A stretch of 64,000 nucleotides of DNA from Palsa-506 sp963836355 (GCA_963836355.1 CAWIJO010000020.1:236563-300562), one strand, 5' to 3'. Shown: positions 52,575 to 60,811, numbered from the stretch's first letter. A program made the numbers and translations. Notes: generated from the sequence alone by a model not told the origin.

Positions 52575-52640
52575 CCCGTCCCGCCCGTCTGCCGGCAGCC
52601 CGTCTGCCGGCAGCCCGTCCCGCCCGGCAGCCCGTCCCGC
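52574..52640. repeat. short GC-rich tandem repeats
   Basis: Units of the type CCCGTCTGCCGGCAG and CCCGTCCCGCCCGGCAG repeat four or five times directly after the depolymerase stop codon. They resemble the post-stop arrays elsewhere in this window (for example after the MFS gene). Confidence 0.75.
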
Positions 52641-52735
52641 TCGGCCACCTGCCCGGGCACGGCGACGTCCGGGATGCCCCGGCAGTACCAGCTGGGGAGC
52701 GCCTAGCCGTTGCGGGTACGGCCGCTGGCTGACGT

Positions 52736-53040
52736 GCCCACGCTGGATGCCTTCGTCGTCTGGTCACTGTCCTTCCTGCCTTGCTGGCTGTATGTCCGGT
52801 TCGTCGGGCTGCGAGTCGGCGCGTTATGGGCGAGTACGTCCTGAACCTGCAGCGGCTGGCCTGGGATCGCCCGCGCTACCTGCCCAAGCCACCAATGAAT
52901 TCTGAGTTCTACGCTGGATGGTTCAATGAGGCGGCACCTTGCTGGCCCACCAGCCAACATCTACCGGCAGAAGTTCGACGCCTACTACGGCAAGGGCGCC
53001 CGGGCTCGCGGAAGGCCCGGTGACCGTGTCATGCGGGACG
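52736..53040 (+). pseudogene. decayed small membrane-anchored protein gene
   Basis: Three consecutive reading frames give pieces of one protein. First VVWSLSFLPCWLYVRFVGLR (a membrane helix); then EYVLNLQRLAWDRPRYLPKP and NSEFYAGWFNE; then, in a third frame, ANIYRQKFDAYYGKGAR. The pieces are in the right order with almost no gap, so at least two or three small indels have destroyed the frame. I recall an uncharacterised actinobacterial family with the NLHRLG...LPRPP...NIYRQKF..YYG pattern, but its function is unknown. Confidence 0.55.
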
Positions 53041-53583
53041 GCACCAGGATGCCGACGGTGCTGCGGCAACTCGGTTCCGGAAGACAACCGGCCTGCTCAA
53101 TGCATTCCCGCCCGAGCGCCCAGAGCCAGCTCCCGCGGCGCCGCCGGGCGCGGTGGACGGAGCACATAGCGAAGGCCTCGGCTGGCAGATTGAACGCGGC
53201 CCGGCTCGGCGCAATCGTTCGCGTGCTGGACCAGGAGCCATCCCTGGTGCCGGTATGAAATGGCGTGACCGTGACGTACAGCGCAGCGTTACGCGAACGA
53301 TGCCATTCGTTCGCCTCACAGAGATACCGAGCGCCACAACAGTCACAGCAGTCTTGAGTTCCGGTTAATGGTGCAGATCTGTCCGGTGCTGGCCGGAAAG
53401 ATCGTAACCACTGCTGACGAGCGCCGCATCGCGCTAGGGAGGGCGGCCGGCTCGGGCAAGCCAAGTGCGTGACGATCTGCCTCCTCCCGGTGGGGAGGTC
53501 TCCCCTTGAGCCCGGCTGCCCGCTTGACGCACTCTCATCGGCAAGCAGCTAACGGGGCTGACATTCAGAACAGGAGAACAACC
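53041..53583. other. gap with no supported gene
   Basis: No coherent coding signal in either strand. A short C/G-rich hairpin (CCTCCC and GGGAGG around 53486) lies before the secreted protein gene, and the promoter of that gene must be in the last 150 bases. Confidence 0.5.
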
Positions 53584-54180
53584 ATGAACGTCAAGAACAA
53601 GCTCTGGCGAGTCGCCGGCATTGCCGCCGCTGCGGTCGGGATCAGCGGGCTGAGCATGGCCGGCGTGGCGTCGGCTAGCACCGCCCAGCCAGTGGCGACC
53701 ACCACCACGGCCGCACTCCACGCCGGATCTGCCGTGCGGGCCGTCAACGGCCCGATCACCTGTGTCATCCAGACCTATAACGGGCATTACCTGACGGCGG
53801 TCGGCGGCGGCGGGCGCACGACGGACGTGCTGCACACCGATGCGACACGAATCGGGTCTTGGGAGAAATTCACGCTGATCGACTCCGGCGATGGAAGTTC
53901 CAACATCCATTACGGTATCCAGACCACTAACAGGCACTACCTCACCGCCGTGGGCGGCGGCGGCCGCATTACCGACGTGATCCACTCGGATGCGACGAAC
54001 CTGCTCGGCTGGGAGAAATTCAGCTTCGATTCCCTGGGCGGCGGCGTGTACGCGATCCAGACGACCGACGGTCACTTCCTAACCGCCGTGGGCGCAGGCG
54101 GCCGGACCACCGACACGATCCACTCGGACGCCACGCGGGTGGGCTCATGGGAGAAGTTCCGGGTTACCTGCGGCTACTGA
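53584..54180 (+). CDS. secreted fascin-like beta-trefoil protein
   Basis: A 198-residue exported protein. A signal peptide (basic start, hydrophobic core AGIAAAAVGISGLSMAGV, cleavage near ASA at about residues 29-32) precedes three tandem repeats of about 46-50 residues. Each repeat holds the pattern IQT-x-HYLTAVGGGGR-x-TDVIHSDAT-x-WEKF (residues 62-98, 112-148, 158-194). Three such repeats make one beta-trefoil of the fascin/ricin-B type, often carbohydrate- or actin-binding. Cys60 and Cys196 could close the barrel by a disulfide. ATG 53584 follows AGGAGA. Ligand unknown. Confidence 0.88.
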   Translation: MNVKNKLWRVAGIAAAAVGISGLSMAGVASASTAQPVATTTTAALHAGSAVRAVNGPITCVIQTYNGHYLTAVGGGGRTTDVLHTDATRIGSWEKFTLIDSGDGSSNIHYGIQTTNRHYLTAVGGGGRITDVIHSDATNLLGWEKFSFDSLGGGVYAIQTTDGHFLTAVGAGGRTTDTIHSDATRVGSWEKFRVTCGY

Positions 54181-54304
54181 CCCGTCGTCCGGCCAGAGCT
54201 CACCGTCCGGGCCTGCGGTCCAGGAAACCGCCACGGCGTTGGGCAAGGCACTGCGCACGGTTACCGGGCGGGCCGGCCGATCCGGGTAGGTCCGAAGTGA
54301 TCAG

Positions 54305-54342
54305 GTCTAGGGCGTGTCCTGTGCACAGGACACGCCCTAGAC
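54305..54342. repeat. perfect 38-bp palindrome with CTAG ends
   Basis: GTCTAGGGCGTGTCCTGTG (54305-54323) is followed at once by its exact complement (54324-54342), so the arms meet without a loop. CTAG occurs at both ends. It may be a terminator for the secreted protein gene, but the form also fits two head-to-head IS termini left after loss of the middle of an element. Confidence 0.9.
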
Positions 54343-54617
54343 GTCCTGCGTCGATGGGCCGCTGACCAGCTAGCAGCTATCCGGCGCCGCACCGGATTCT
54401 GATGGAGGCGGCCGGAGCGGTCGCCGGCTGAGCCGACCGGCCGGACCGGCTGAGTGCCTCGAGCACATCGTGCCCAAGAGTTTTCTCCGCGGCATCAACG
54501 ACGCCGAGGTCGACGCGAGTGTGCAGCTCAGCAGCGGTGATCAGGAGCGCCACCACAGGGGACAACCCGGCAAGCGCACGGGCTTCGGCGAGGCTGCGGA
54601 GTTCCCTGAGCAGATGA

Positions 54618-55113
54618 GTGCGCTGCCGGCTGAGCAGCCTGGCGGTCGGCATCGCCGCGCTGACTCTGGTCATTGCGATCACGCTGCGTTTCGCGGGACC
54701 GTCGTCGGCTCTCTGCTCGGCAATGCGATAGCTGTCCAGATCCGTGGCGTCGATTACCTCGCGGTGCGGCGACGGCCGCGCCCGGAGTCCTGTCGGTGGC
54801 CGATGTGCTCTTCCTCAACATCCGGGAGCGCGGAGACGAGTTGGCCACGATACGCACATTCGGCTGGCCGGAGTCCGCGCCCGGCCGCCTGGTGGTCACC
54901 GAAGGCGCGCTGATCGGCATCGCCGGCTCGCTGGCCGGTGCGGCATTCGGCCTGGCAGGCGCCGCGCAGTTCGCGGGCGAGTTCCCGGCGGGCCTATGGA
55001 TCGTCGCTGCGGCCACTGCCGCTGCCGGGGCTCTTGTCGCGGTCGCGGTCTCGCTGCTGCCCGCGCGACTGCTCCGCCGCCTGCCTACCGCGCATCTACT
55101 AGCCGAGGAGTGA
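54618..55113 (+). pseudogene. FtsX/MacB-like ABC permease, C-terminal remnant
   Basis: Pieces of an FtsX-type permease in three frames: LSSLAVGIAALTLVIAITL (about 54630-54690), then FRGTVVGSLLGNAIAVQIRG (about 54690-54765), then a longer intact stretch VLSVADVLFLNIRERGDELA, TEGALIGIAGSLAGAAFGLA, to LLPARLLRRLPTAHLLAEE and TGA. The last two helices and the EEGA-like motif are typical of MacB/FtsX permeases. The N-terminal part and periplasmic domain are gone. Upstream to 54377 nothing is certain. Confidence 0.65.
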
Positions 55114-55238
55114 CCGGCGGATTCGCCGTCCAGCGTTACAACCTGCTGCCCGCGCTCACTGCCCTGGACAACGTGATTGCGCCCGTGCTGCCCTGCCGGA
55201 CCGGCTGGGACAAGCGCGACCGCGGCCGGCTCGGCTAG
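55110..55238 (+). pseudogene. ABC transporter ATPase fragment (Q-loop region)
   Basis: A 42-residue frame starting GTG inside the permease stop (GTGA). After VTGGF it reads QRYNLLPALTALDNVIAPVL and a short tail to TAG. This is the Q-loop and following helix of MacB-type ATPases. The Walker A region that should lie between start and Q-loop is missing and nothing recognisable follows, so both a 5' internal deletion and a 3' truncation have occurred. Confidence 0.65.
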
Positions 55239-55658
55239 CGGCACCGATCCGGTGCGAACCAACGCGGTCGGCCGACCCGCCCGGCACGGCCCGCGTCACC
55301 GACGCTCTCACCGATCTACCTCCACCGAATTGAACGCTGACCAGCCGCAACCCTTGTGGCCTGCCTGATCACCAGAGCCCGGTTCAAGGAACGGCGGAAA
55401 TAAGGAGGTACGCAGGCGGACCGACGTGGCCGGCATCATGCCTGGCCGCGATGCCATCATCCTCCTGAAACTGGCGTGACAAGTGAGATAATTGGTGCTT
55501 CAATAGCAAACTGATTGCTAGATGGTCATCTGATGCATCGCCCGGCGAGAATGCGGGCCTTGGTTGGATACCTGGACAGTGCGCTAAGTAGCTGCTGAGA
55601 GACTCTACGTAGTCGCAAGTTCTAGTCATTTGTCACCCCGACATTCAGCGAGGTAAAC
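55239..55658. other. gap with no supported gene
   Basis: About 420 bases. 55430-55620 is less GC-rich than its surroundings. An 81-codon frame on the minus strand (55384-55629) has no family resemblance and poor codon bias; not called. Confidence 0.45.
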
Positions 55659-55901
55659 GTGGAAAGATGTACGCCTGAGGGCCGCGTGGGAGGGCCCGGT
55701 TCAGATTCGTACTGGACTAAGAGTTCCCTGAGTTTCTCCAACGGCAACTGCGTCGAGGTGGCGAACCTGCCCGGCGGCGAGATCGGAGTTCGCGACAGCA
55801 AGGACTCCGAAGGGGCGGTTCTCCGATTTACTCCAAGCGAATGGCGTGCATTCCTCGGAGGAGCGCGAAACGGAGAATTCGATAGCTTCGGCAAAATATG
55901 A
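55659..55901 (+). CDS. DUF397 domain protein
   Basis: An 80-residue DUF397 protein: YWTKSSLSFSNGNCVEVANL, GGEIGVRDSKDSEGAVLRF and FTPSEWRAFLGGARNGEFD match the family's W-x-KSS, NCVEVA, VRDSKD and EW-x-AFL-x-G-x-F-D pattern. DUF397 proteins usually sit beside XRE/DUF5753 regulators and act as their small partners (as in the BldB/WhiJ-like group). No such regulator is adjacent here, so this is an orphan. GTG start with GAGG upstream. Confidence 0.9.
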   Translation: MERCTPEGRVGGPGSDSYWTKSSLSFSNGNCVEVANLPGGEIGVRDSKDSEGAVLRFTPSEWRAFLGGARNGEFDSFGKI

Positions 55902-55977
55902 CCGCTACGGGCAGAACGATCAGCACGGCCTAAGTACCGTAGCTTCCTGCCCAGGCTAGCCGTCGACTAGGAATCAG

Positions 55978-56013
55978 GCGAAGGCCCCTCCCAAGCCGTG
56001 GGGGGCCCTTCGC
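55978..56013 (+). terminator. candidate terminator after the DUF397 gene
   Basis: GCGAAGGCCCC (55978-55988) pairs with GGGGCCCTTCGC (56002-56013) with one bulged base and a 13-base loop, about 77 bases past the DUF397 stop. Confidence 0.65.
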
Positions 56014-56162
56014 GCTCCGCACGCGGCGGTTTCGCCGCTGGTCGGCCAGGCCAAGGGTTGTGTCAGCACGGCATGGGAGCTACAAAGTAATGTCAGGCGC
56101 CGTTCTGCTAGTTGAACAATCGGCAAGCCGGGTGGCTCGCTTTCGAGGGCCTGGAGTTGATC

Positions 56163-57538
56163 ATGGAGACCCGCGCAGCGGGGCCGTTGTTCGCCTCGCC
56201 GAGCATCGTCGCCGAGGCGGCTGGCGTGAATGCCGATGACGGCAGCGTGGTACTTCGCTCGGCCGATCCGCTGGGCGCCTATCCCGCCACCGTGATGCAC
56301 AGCGTGCGGGCGTGGGCAGCCGTGAACCCGGACCATCGGCTGGTTGCCGAACGCGGGCCTGGCGGAGCGTGGCGTAGTTGCAGCTACGGCGCGGCGGTAG
56401 CGGCAGCTGATGCGATCGGCCAGGCGCTGCTAGCTCGCGGGCTTGGCCCGGACCGGCCGCTGCTGGTCCTGTCCGGCAACAGCGTCGATCACCTGCTGAT
56501 GACACTGGGGGCGATGACCGCTGGCGTCCCGGTCTCTACGTGGACGCGGGGCGCCCGGCGCCGGGCATGTTCGCGCAGACGATCGCGAACCTCACCGAGG
56601 TGCCGCCGACCATGTACTTCAACGTCCCGGCCGGATACGCGCAGCTCGTGCCGGCCCTGGAGGCAGATCCGGTCTTTGCGGCGCGCTTCTTCTCCCGGCT
56701 GCGGCTGATGTTCAACGCCGCAGCGGCGCTGCCGGCTGCGCTGCGTGGCCGGCTCGGCGAGTTGGCGGCGCGCAGCGCCGGTCGCGAGGTTCCGGTCACC
56801 GGATCGTGGGGCGCGACCGAGACCGCTCCGGCGGTGACGACAGCGCACTTCGACTACGCTGACGCCCGCTGCATCGGCGTGCCGTTGCCGGGCACGGAGG
56901 TGAAGCTCGTGCCGGCCGAGGGCGCGTACGAGATCCGGGTAAAGGGCCCGATAGTGACGCCGGGCTACTTCGCGCGGCCGGACCTGGACGCGGCAGCATT
57001 CGACGGGCAGGGCTTTTACTGCTCCGGTGACGCCGTTGTCCCCGCCGACCCTGAAGATCCGAACGCCGGCCTGGTGTTCCGGGGACGCATCGCGGAGGAC
57101 TTCAAACTCACGACCGGCACGTACGTGCGGGTCGGCGCGGTCCGCACGGCGTTGCTGTCGGCTACGCCGATGCTGTCCGATGTGGTGATCGCGGGCGAGA
57201 ACCGCGAGTTCGCGTGCGCGCTGGCCTGGCTGAATTCCACCGAAACAGTCAAGGTGGTCGGCGAGGAACCGCAAGCACAGGGCGAGCTGATCGTGCACGA
57301 GATCGTACACACCACGCTCGCGCAGGTCCTGGCTGACCACAACGCCGCAGTGGGCTCAGCTGCCCGCATCGAGCGGCTCGTGGTGATGGCCCACCCCGCC
57401 GACATGGACGGCGGCGAGATCACCGACAAGGGTTACGTTAACCAGCGGCAAGTCCTCGTCAACCGGTCAACGCTGGTCGAGCTGCTCTACCTCCAGCCAG
57501 CACCAGCCGACATCATCGTCGCAGGCAGGACTGTGTGA
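56163..57538 (+). pseudogene. feruloyl-CoA synthetase-like ligase with internal deletion
   Basis: The N-terminal part (VVLRSADPLGAYPATVMHSV through LLVLSGNSVDHLLMTLGAMT and AGVPVS) and the C-terminal part (DAGRPAPGMFAQTIANLTEV, GSWGATETAP, FYCSGDAVVPADPE, FRGRIAEDFKLTTG) both match aryl-CoA synthetases of the feruloyl-CoA type. They lie in different frames and meet at about 56535. Roughly 150-170 residues of the adenylation domain, including the phosphate-binding loop, are missing. The second half is an intact frame of 332 codons. Loss of function is almost certain. Confidence 0.8.
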
Positions 57539-57614
57539 TGTGGTATGAGCAGCCCGCTGGCTCGCGGTCATCTGGCTGGCCGTGCTGCTAGCAGCCGACT
57601 CCGCCGTCTAAATT

Positions 57615-57737
57615 CTCGGACGAACGACGGACAAATGATCAACGACCCGACCGCCGTGACCGGCGATCAGGCCCTTGACCCTGCTACTTCACAGGTAGCC
57701 CCGACCTTACATGAGCCGGCGCCACCGCCTTGAGAGG
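57615..57737. repeat. att-like direct repeat, copy 1 (degenerate tRNA-Glu 3' half)
   Basis: A 123-bp segment largely matching 58712-58833. It begins TCTCGGACGAACGACG, contains the hairpin GACCGCCGTGACCGGC, and ends in a tRNA-3'-half-like stretch (57695-57737) whose T-arm has diverged (GACCTTACATGAGCCGG). The match with copy 2 ends exactly at CTTGAGAGG, the anticodon loop on the minus strand. Confidence 0.75.
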
Positions 57738-57843
57738 AACGCACGGCACCGTTCAACCTCAGACAGCATCTCGCAGGCCCAGTCTTGCCTGTGCCGACAC
57801 AAGGCACAGAAGCGAAGTCGAACGGCAGCTGGCGGGGCTTGCC

Positions 57844-58236
57844 TCAGATCTTGATGACCCGGACGTCGGGCATGGCGTCGTAGCCGGAGTCCTGCGTCAC
57901 GACCGGAACGCCGTGCGCGATCGCCGTGGCCGCGATCCAGCTATCGTTCACCGGCACCCGGCGCCCGGCCGCGCGGAGCCGGGACACCAGCAGTGCCCAG
58001 GCCTCAGACACTGCCTCGTCCACGGTGAGCGCCTCGAACCGCTGCGCGAGCTGATAGGTCGACAGCCGCCGGGAAGCAGCCTCCGGATCCTTGGCCTGCA
58101 GCACGCCGAGCCGCAGTTCCCCGAGCGTGACCGCGGAAACGCCCCACTCATAGCTGGCGAACCTGCCGGCGTCGAAGCGCGCTGCCTCAAGGCCGACGAA
58201 AACGGAGGTGTCGGCCAGCGCCCGCTGGGATGTCAC
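57844..58236 (-). CDS. vapC: VapC-type PIN-domain toxin
   Basis: A 130-residue PIN-domain ribonuclease. The acidic active-site residues are Asp9 (ALADTSVFVG), Glu40 (VTLGELRLG), Asp98 (PVNDSWIAATA) and Asp116 (VVTQDSGYD). VapC toxins cut tRNA or rRNA. GTG 58236 overlaps the antitoxin stop as GTGA; a GTG one codon upstream is also present. A partial duplicate lies at 61917-62112. Confidence 0.93.
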   Translation of the reverse strand: MTSQRALADTSVFVGLEAARFDAGRFASYEWGVSAVTLGELRLGVLQAKDPEAASRRLSTYQLAQRFEALTVDEAVSEAWALLVSRLRAAGRRVPVNDSWIAATAIAHGVPVVTQDSGYDAMPDVRVIKI

Positions 58237-58487
58237 CACGGGAGATCGTCCGTCGTGTCGGTCAGGGTTGCCCGCAATTCCTCAGCCAGGCCGGTGGTGT
58301 CCGGCCCCAAGCGCACGAGCTCATGGCCGATCTCGGCGGCGGGCAGCCACTGCATCCGCCGCGACAGCGGGATGATCTTCGCCACCGGGCGGTTGTCCCG
58401 CAGGACCTCGATCTCTTCGCCCGCCTCAACGCGCCGCAGCACCTCCGCGGTGTGGTTGCGGAGATCGCGTGCCGGGATGGCGGTCAT
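58233..58487 (-). CDS. vapB: Phd/YefM-type antitoxin of the VapBC module
   Basis: An 84-residue antitoxin. The N-terminal DNA-binding part is IPARDLRNHTAEVLRRVEAG, then RPVAKIIPLSR; the C-terminal acidic/Trp tail (TLTDTTDDLPW) should wrap the toxin's active site. The ATG is two bases from a 13-bp inverted repeat, and the -10-like TACACT is eight bases before the ATG, suggesting a leaderless, autorepressed message. Confidence 0.92.
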   Translation of the reverse strand: MTAIPARDLRNHTAEVLRRVEAGEEIEVLRDNRPVAKIIPLSRRMQWLPAAEIGHELVRLGPDTTGLAEELRATLTDTTDDLPW

Positions 58488-58488
58488 A

Positions 58489-58520
58489 CTACGAGTGTAG
58501 CTGGTTGGCTACACTCGTAG
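58489..58520 (-). promoter_or_regulatory. VapBC promoter/operator
   Basis: Perfect 13-bp inverted repeat CTACGAGTGTAGC / GCTACACTCGTAG with a six-base spacer. On the minus strand TTGCTA (-35-like) and TACACT (-10-like) are 18 bases apart and lie within or at the edge of the arms. Transcription would begin at or next to the A of the antitoxin ATG. Confidence 0.8.
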
Positions 58521-58711
58521 CAAAGCTCCTATTCCTGGACCTGCGGTGCTGAAGCAGGGCAATTGCCCAGCGACGCCGTCGCATCCAGCGCATCGCCAAC
58601 CAGTTCGGGGATCTAGATCGCGGTGGTGTTCACTACAGCCCGGGTCTGGCCCCGCATGATTGCCGATGACCCGCATGCAGTAGCGCCCGCTGCCGCCAGA
58701 TAGCGGCAGAA

Positions 58712-58833
58712 CTCACGGACGAACGACGTACAGATGTCAAGGGCCTGACCGCCGTTACCGGCGATCAGGCCTTGACCTGCTACTTCCGAAGTAGCCCCGA
58801 CCGGATTTGAACCGGCGCCACCGCCTTGAGAGG
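58712..58833. repeat. att-like direct repeat, copy 2 (tRNA-Glu(CUC) 3' half)
   Basis: On the minus strand 58833-58791 reads as the 3' half of a tRNA: anticodon loop and stem CCTCTCAAGGCGG (CUC in the loop), T-arm GCCGGTTCAAATCCGG, acceptor TCGGGGCTAC. The 5' half (D-arm) is absent. Downstream are a small hairpin and a strong stem-loop (GTCAAGG...CCTTGAC around a GCCG/CGGC stem). The similarity to copy 1 covers about 122 bp. A tRNA 3' half starting at the anticodon loop is the usual attachment site of tyrosine integrases. Confidence 0.75.
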
Positions 58834-58873
58834 GCACGGGTGGAATTTGTTCAACCGGGCCCGCCAGTCATTG

Positions 58874-58901
58874 GGCGCCGGTGGAAGGATCCACCGGCGC
58901 C
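58874..58901. terminator. 12-bp perfect stem-loop
   Basis: GGCGCCGGTGGA and TCCACCGGCGCC around the loop AGGA. No T-tract. It could be the terminator of a lost minus-strand gene; 58841-59132 otherwise has no gene I can support (an 83-codon minus-strand frame reads through the tRNA fragment). Confidence 0.55.
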
Positions 58902-59132
58902 TGCGTGCCCGGCGTGAGGCATCGACCAGCGACGACGCGAACTGCTGCGGCTCAATGATCGGGCGTCCGGGCCATGGCGACATGCCGGTCAGGTCCACAT
59001 CGGCGGACACGATGAGGACAGCCACCGCCATGTCGCAGGGGCCGCATGCCTGTTGCCCGGCCGCGGCGGCGACGGGACAGGCAAGGTATCAGGAAGGCAT
59101 CGGCCGCTCTCTGTAACTGTGAGATCAGTCAG

Positions 59133-59159
59133 CCGGGTGCGAACGCTGAAGGCACCCGG
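59133..59159 (+). terminator. stem-loop upstream of the IS5-type transposase
   Basis: CCGGGTGC / GCACCCGG with an 11-base loop, followed by an A/T-rich run (AAGATTATTAAAAG). It could shield the transposase from read-through transcription. Confidence 0.5.
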
Positions 59160-59278
59160 AAGATTATTAAAAGTCCTCAGTTGATCTCGGCTCTCGCGTC
59201 ATAGGCAAGCGTCATCAAATAGACATTCTTTGGTTCGGCGCGCCTGCCGGGCAACGACTTCTCCATCCGATAGAAGGG

Positions 59279-60097
59279 ATGTGCTACCAAACCTTTCACG
59301 GAACGGAGAAGCCGTTGCGGTACGATCGTATGTCAGGGCTTGACTCAGAGCAACTCGACGAACTGGTGTGGCGCATCGAAGAACAGCTCGAAGAGCCATG
59401 GCATAAAGGAATCGGGCGCCCGAAGGACCTTTCTCTGCGAGAAGCCGTCGTCGTGGCGAGCGGGTACATGCGACAGAACATCATCCAGGAAGTCTGGGCG
59501 GAAATCTTCGACACGTCGCAGCCGGTAATCTCCGGGATCATCGCGAAATTCACGCCGCTCATCGAGGCGTCCACCGAAGAAGACAGGCCGACCGCGGAGG
59601 AAGCGGAAGAAGCCGTCGCCCGTGAGCAGACGGTGCTGGTAGACGGCTTCCTGGCACCCACCTGGTCCTGGCGCGATACACCAGAACTGTGGTCGGGAAA
59701 GCATAAGACAACCGGCTTTAATGGTCAGGCCGTCTCGAATCTCCGGGGCGACCTCATATTCGTATCCGAGCCCGTTACCGGGCATAATCACGACATGACA
59801 GCCCTTGCGGAGACAGAAACCGCAGATGTCATGGCGGCTGCTTTCAGCGGAATCGGCGACAAAGGCTATCAGGGCTCGGGCTTCATCACCCCGTTTAAGA
59901 AGCCGCAAGGCGGGGAATTGCTCGACTGGCAGAAGGAATTCAATGCCCAGGTAAATATGCTGCGTGCCCCGGTCGAACGCGCGATCGCTCATCTCAAATC
60001 CTGGCGTATTCTCCACACCGATTACCGGCGGCCGCTCCGTACGTACGCCACGTCCTATCGGGCGGCTGTAGGATGTATTCTTAAACTAATTGGATAA
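59279..60097 (+). CDS. IS5-family (DDE_Tnp_4) transposase
   Basis: A 272-residue transposase. N-terminal HTH region (LSLREAVVVASGYMRQNIIQ; VWAEIFDTSQPVISGIIAKF) and a DDE core: VLVDGFLAPTW (Asp), GIGDKGYQGSGF (Asp), VERAIAHLKSWRIL (Glu). The frame is intact. I could not find convincing terminal inverted repeats, so the element may be fragmentary or the gene a stranded copy. Codon usage is less GC-biased than in most genes here, consistent with recent arrival. ATG 59279; ATG 59330 is an alternative. Confidence 0.88.
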   Translation: MCYQTFHGTEKPLRYDRMSGLDSEQLDELVWRIEEQLEEPWHKGIGRPKDLSLREAVVVASGYMRQNIIQEVWAEIFDTSQPVISGIIAKFTPLIEASTEEDRPTAEEAEEAVAREQTVLVDGFLAPTWSWRDTPELWSGKHKTTGFNGQAVSNLRGDLIFVSEPVTGHNHDMTALAETETADVMAAAFSGIGDKGYQGSGFITPFKKPQGGELLDWQKEFNAQVNMLRAPVERAIAHLKSWRILHTDYRRPLRTYATSYRAAVGCILKLIG

Positions 60098-60126
60098 GTC
60101 CCGGACCGCCAGAGAGAGGAATTCAA

Positions 60127-60540
60127 ATGGCAAACGGTCACAATGTCCCAGATGCCCAAGCAGCTGAAGAGGCGCTCGCGTTTCACAAGGACCGACCTGA
60201 CAATCCGGGCAAGTATGGCGTCGAGGGCTGCTGCTACCGCACGTTCTGGGCAGTGGTCGAGACGGACGGCACGTTCGTGCGCGGACGGAATGTCGCGCGG
60301 GTAGCTCACCTGGCCCCAGGTCAGTACGAGATCGTCTTCACTAGCGACGTCAGCGACGGCGTGTACGTCGCAAGCATCGGCCGCCCTGGCATCGCCACTG
60401 AGCCTGCCGGCGAGATCGGCGTTGCCCTGCGATGCTGTCTCGCCGGCCATGAGACGAACAAGGGCGTCTGGGTAGATACCCACGACTCCGATGGCGCCTT
60501 TGCCGATCGCGCGTTCCACCTGATTGTCCACACCCAGTAG
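60127..60540 (+). CDS. conserved hypothetical protein, beta-sandwich-like domain
   Basis: A 137-residue protein. From residue 40 it reads WAVVETDGTFVRGRNVARVA, GQYEIVFTSDVSDGVYVASI, and ends GAFADRAFHLIVHTQ, a beta-rich pattern common in uncharacterised actinomycete and phage-associated proteins. Cys35-Cys36 and Cys102-Cys103 form two CC pairs. No signal peptide. An AGAGAGAGG site precedes the ATG; the gene starts 29 bases after the transposase stop. Confidence 0.75.
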   Translation: MANGHNVPDAQAAEEALAFHKDRPDNPGKYGVEGCCYRTFWAVVETDGTFVRGRNVARVAHLAPGQYEIVFTSDVSDGVYVASIGRPGIATEPAGEIGVALRCCLAGHETNKGVWVDTHDSDGAFADRAFHLIVHTQ

Positions 60541-60616
60541 TGCCGGATGGTGCCAGACAGGGTCGGCGCCATCCCCGGGGCCCGCGGGCGATGAACTCGA
60601 CCAGTACTGAGAGCAT

Positions 60617-60654
60617 GTCCGCAGCACCGCCAATGTCTTGGCGGTGCTGCGGAC
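60617..60654 (+). terminator. 17-bp perfect stem-loop terminator
   Basis: GTCCGCAGCACCGCCAA and TTGGCGGTGCTGCGGAC around the loop TGTC, 76 bases after the preceding stop. The length and perfection of the stem make a strong intrinsic terminator despite lacking a T-tract. Confidence 0.75.
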
Positions 60655-60811
60655 GACGTACCTTGGCATCCGACTCCCCGGCAACGTGTCCGGCTGATCC
60701 ATGCCATCTGCGCCGACCTGGAGAACTTGCGTCAGCGAAGAATGCTCACCTGCCGTGACCGCGCCCACCGATGGATACCGCCAGCCCGACTCTTTCGCGA
60801 GGAGAACTGAT

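Noticed and set aside
58791..58833. Complete tRNA-Glu gene
   Set aside because: The 5' half with acceptor strand and D-arm is absent on both repeats; only the segment from anticodon loop to 3' end is present.
58780..59031. Minus-strand 83-codon frame before the IS5-type gene
   Set aside because: It reads through the tRNA-like segment and a perfect hairpin; the N-terminal part is plausible but no family is recognised.
59100..60130. Complete IS5 element with terminal inverted repeats
   Set aside because: Only a weak CAGAGAG-like match could be found on the two sides; not enough to set boundaries.
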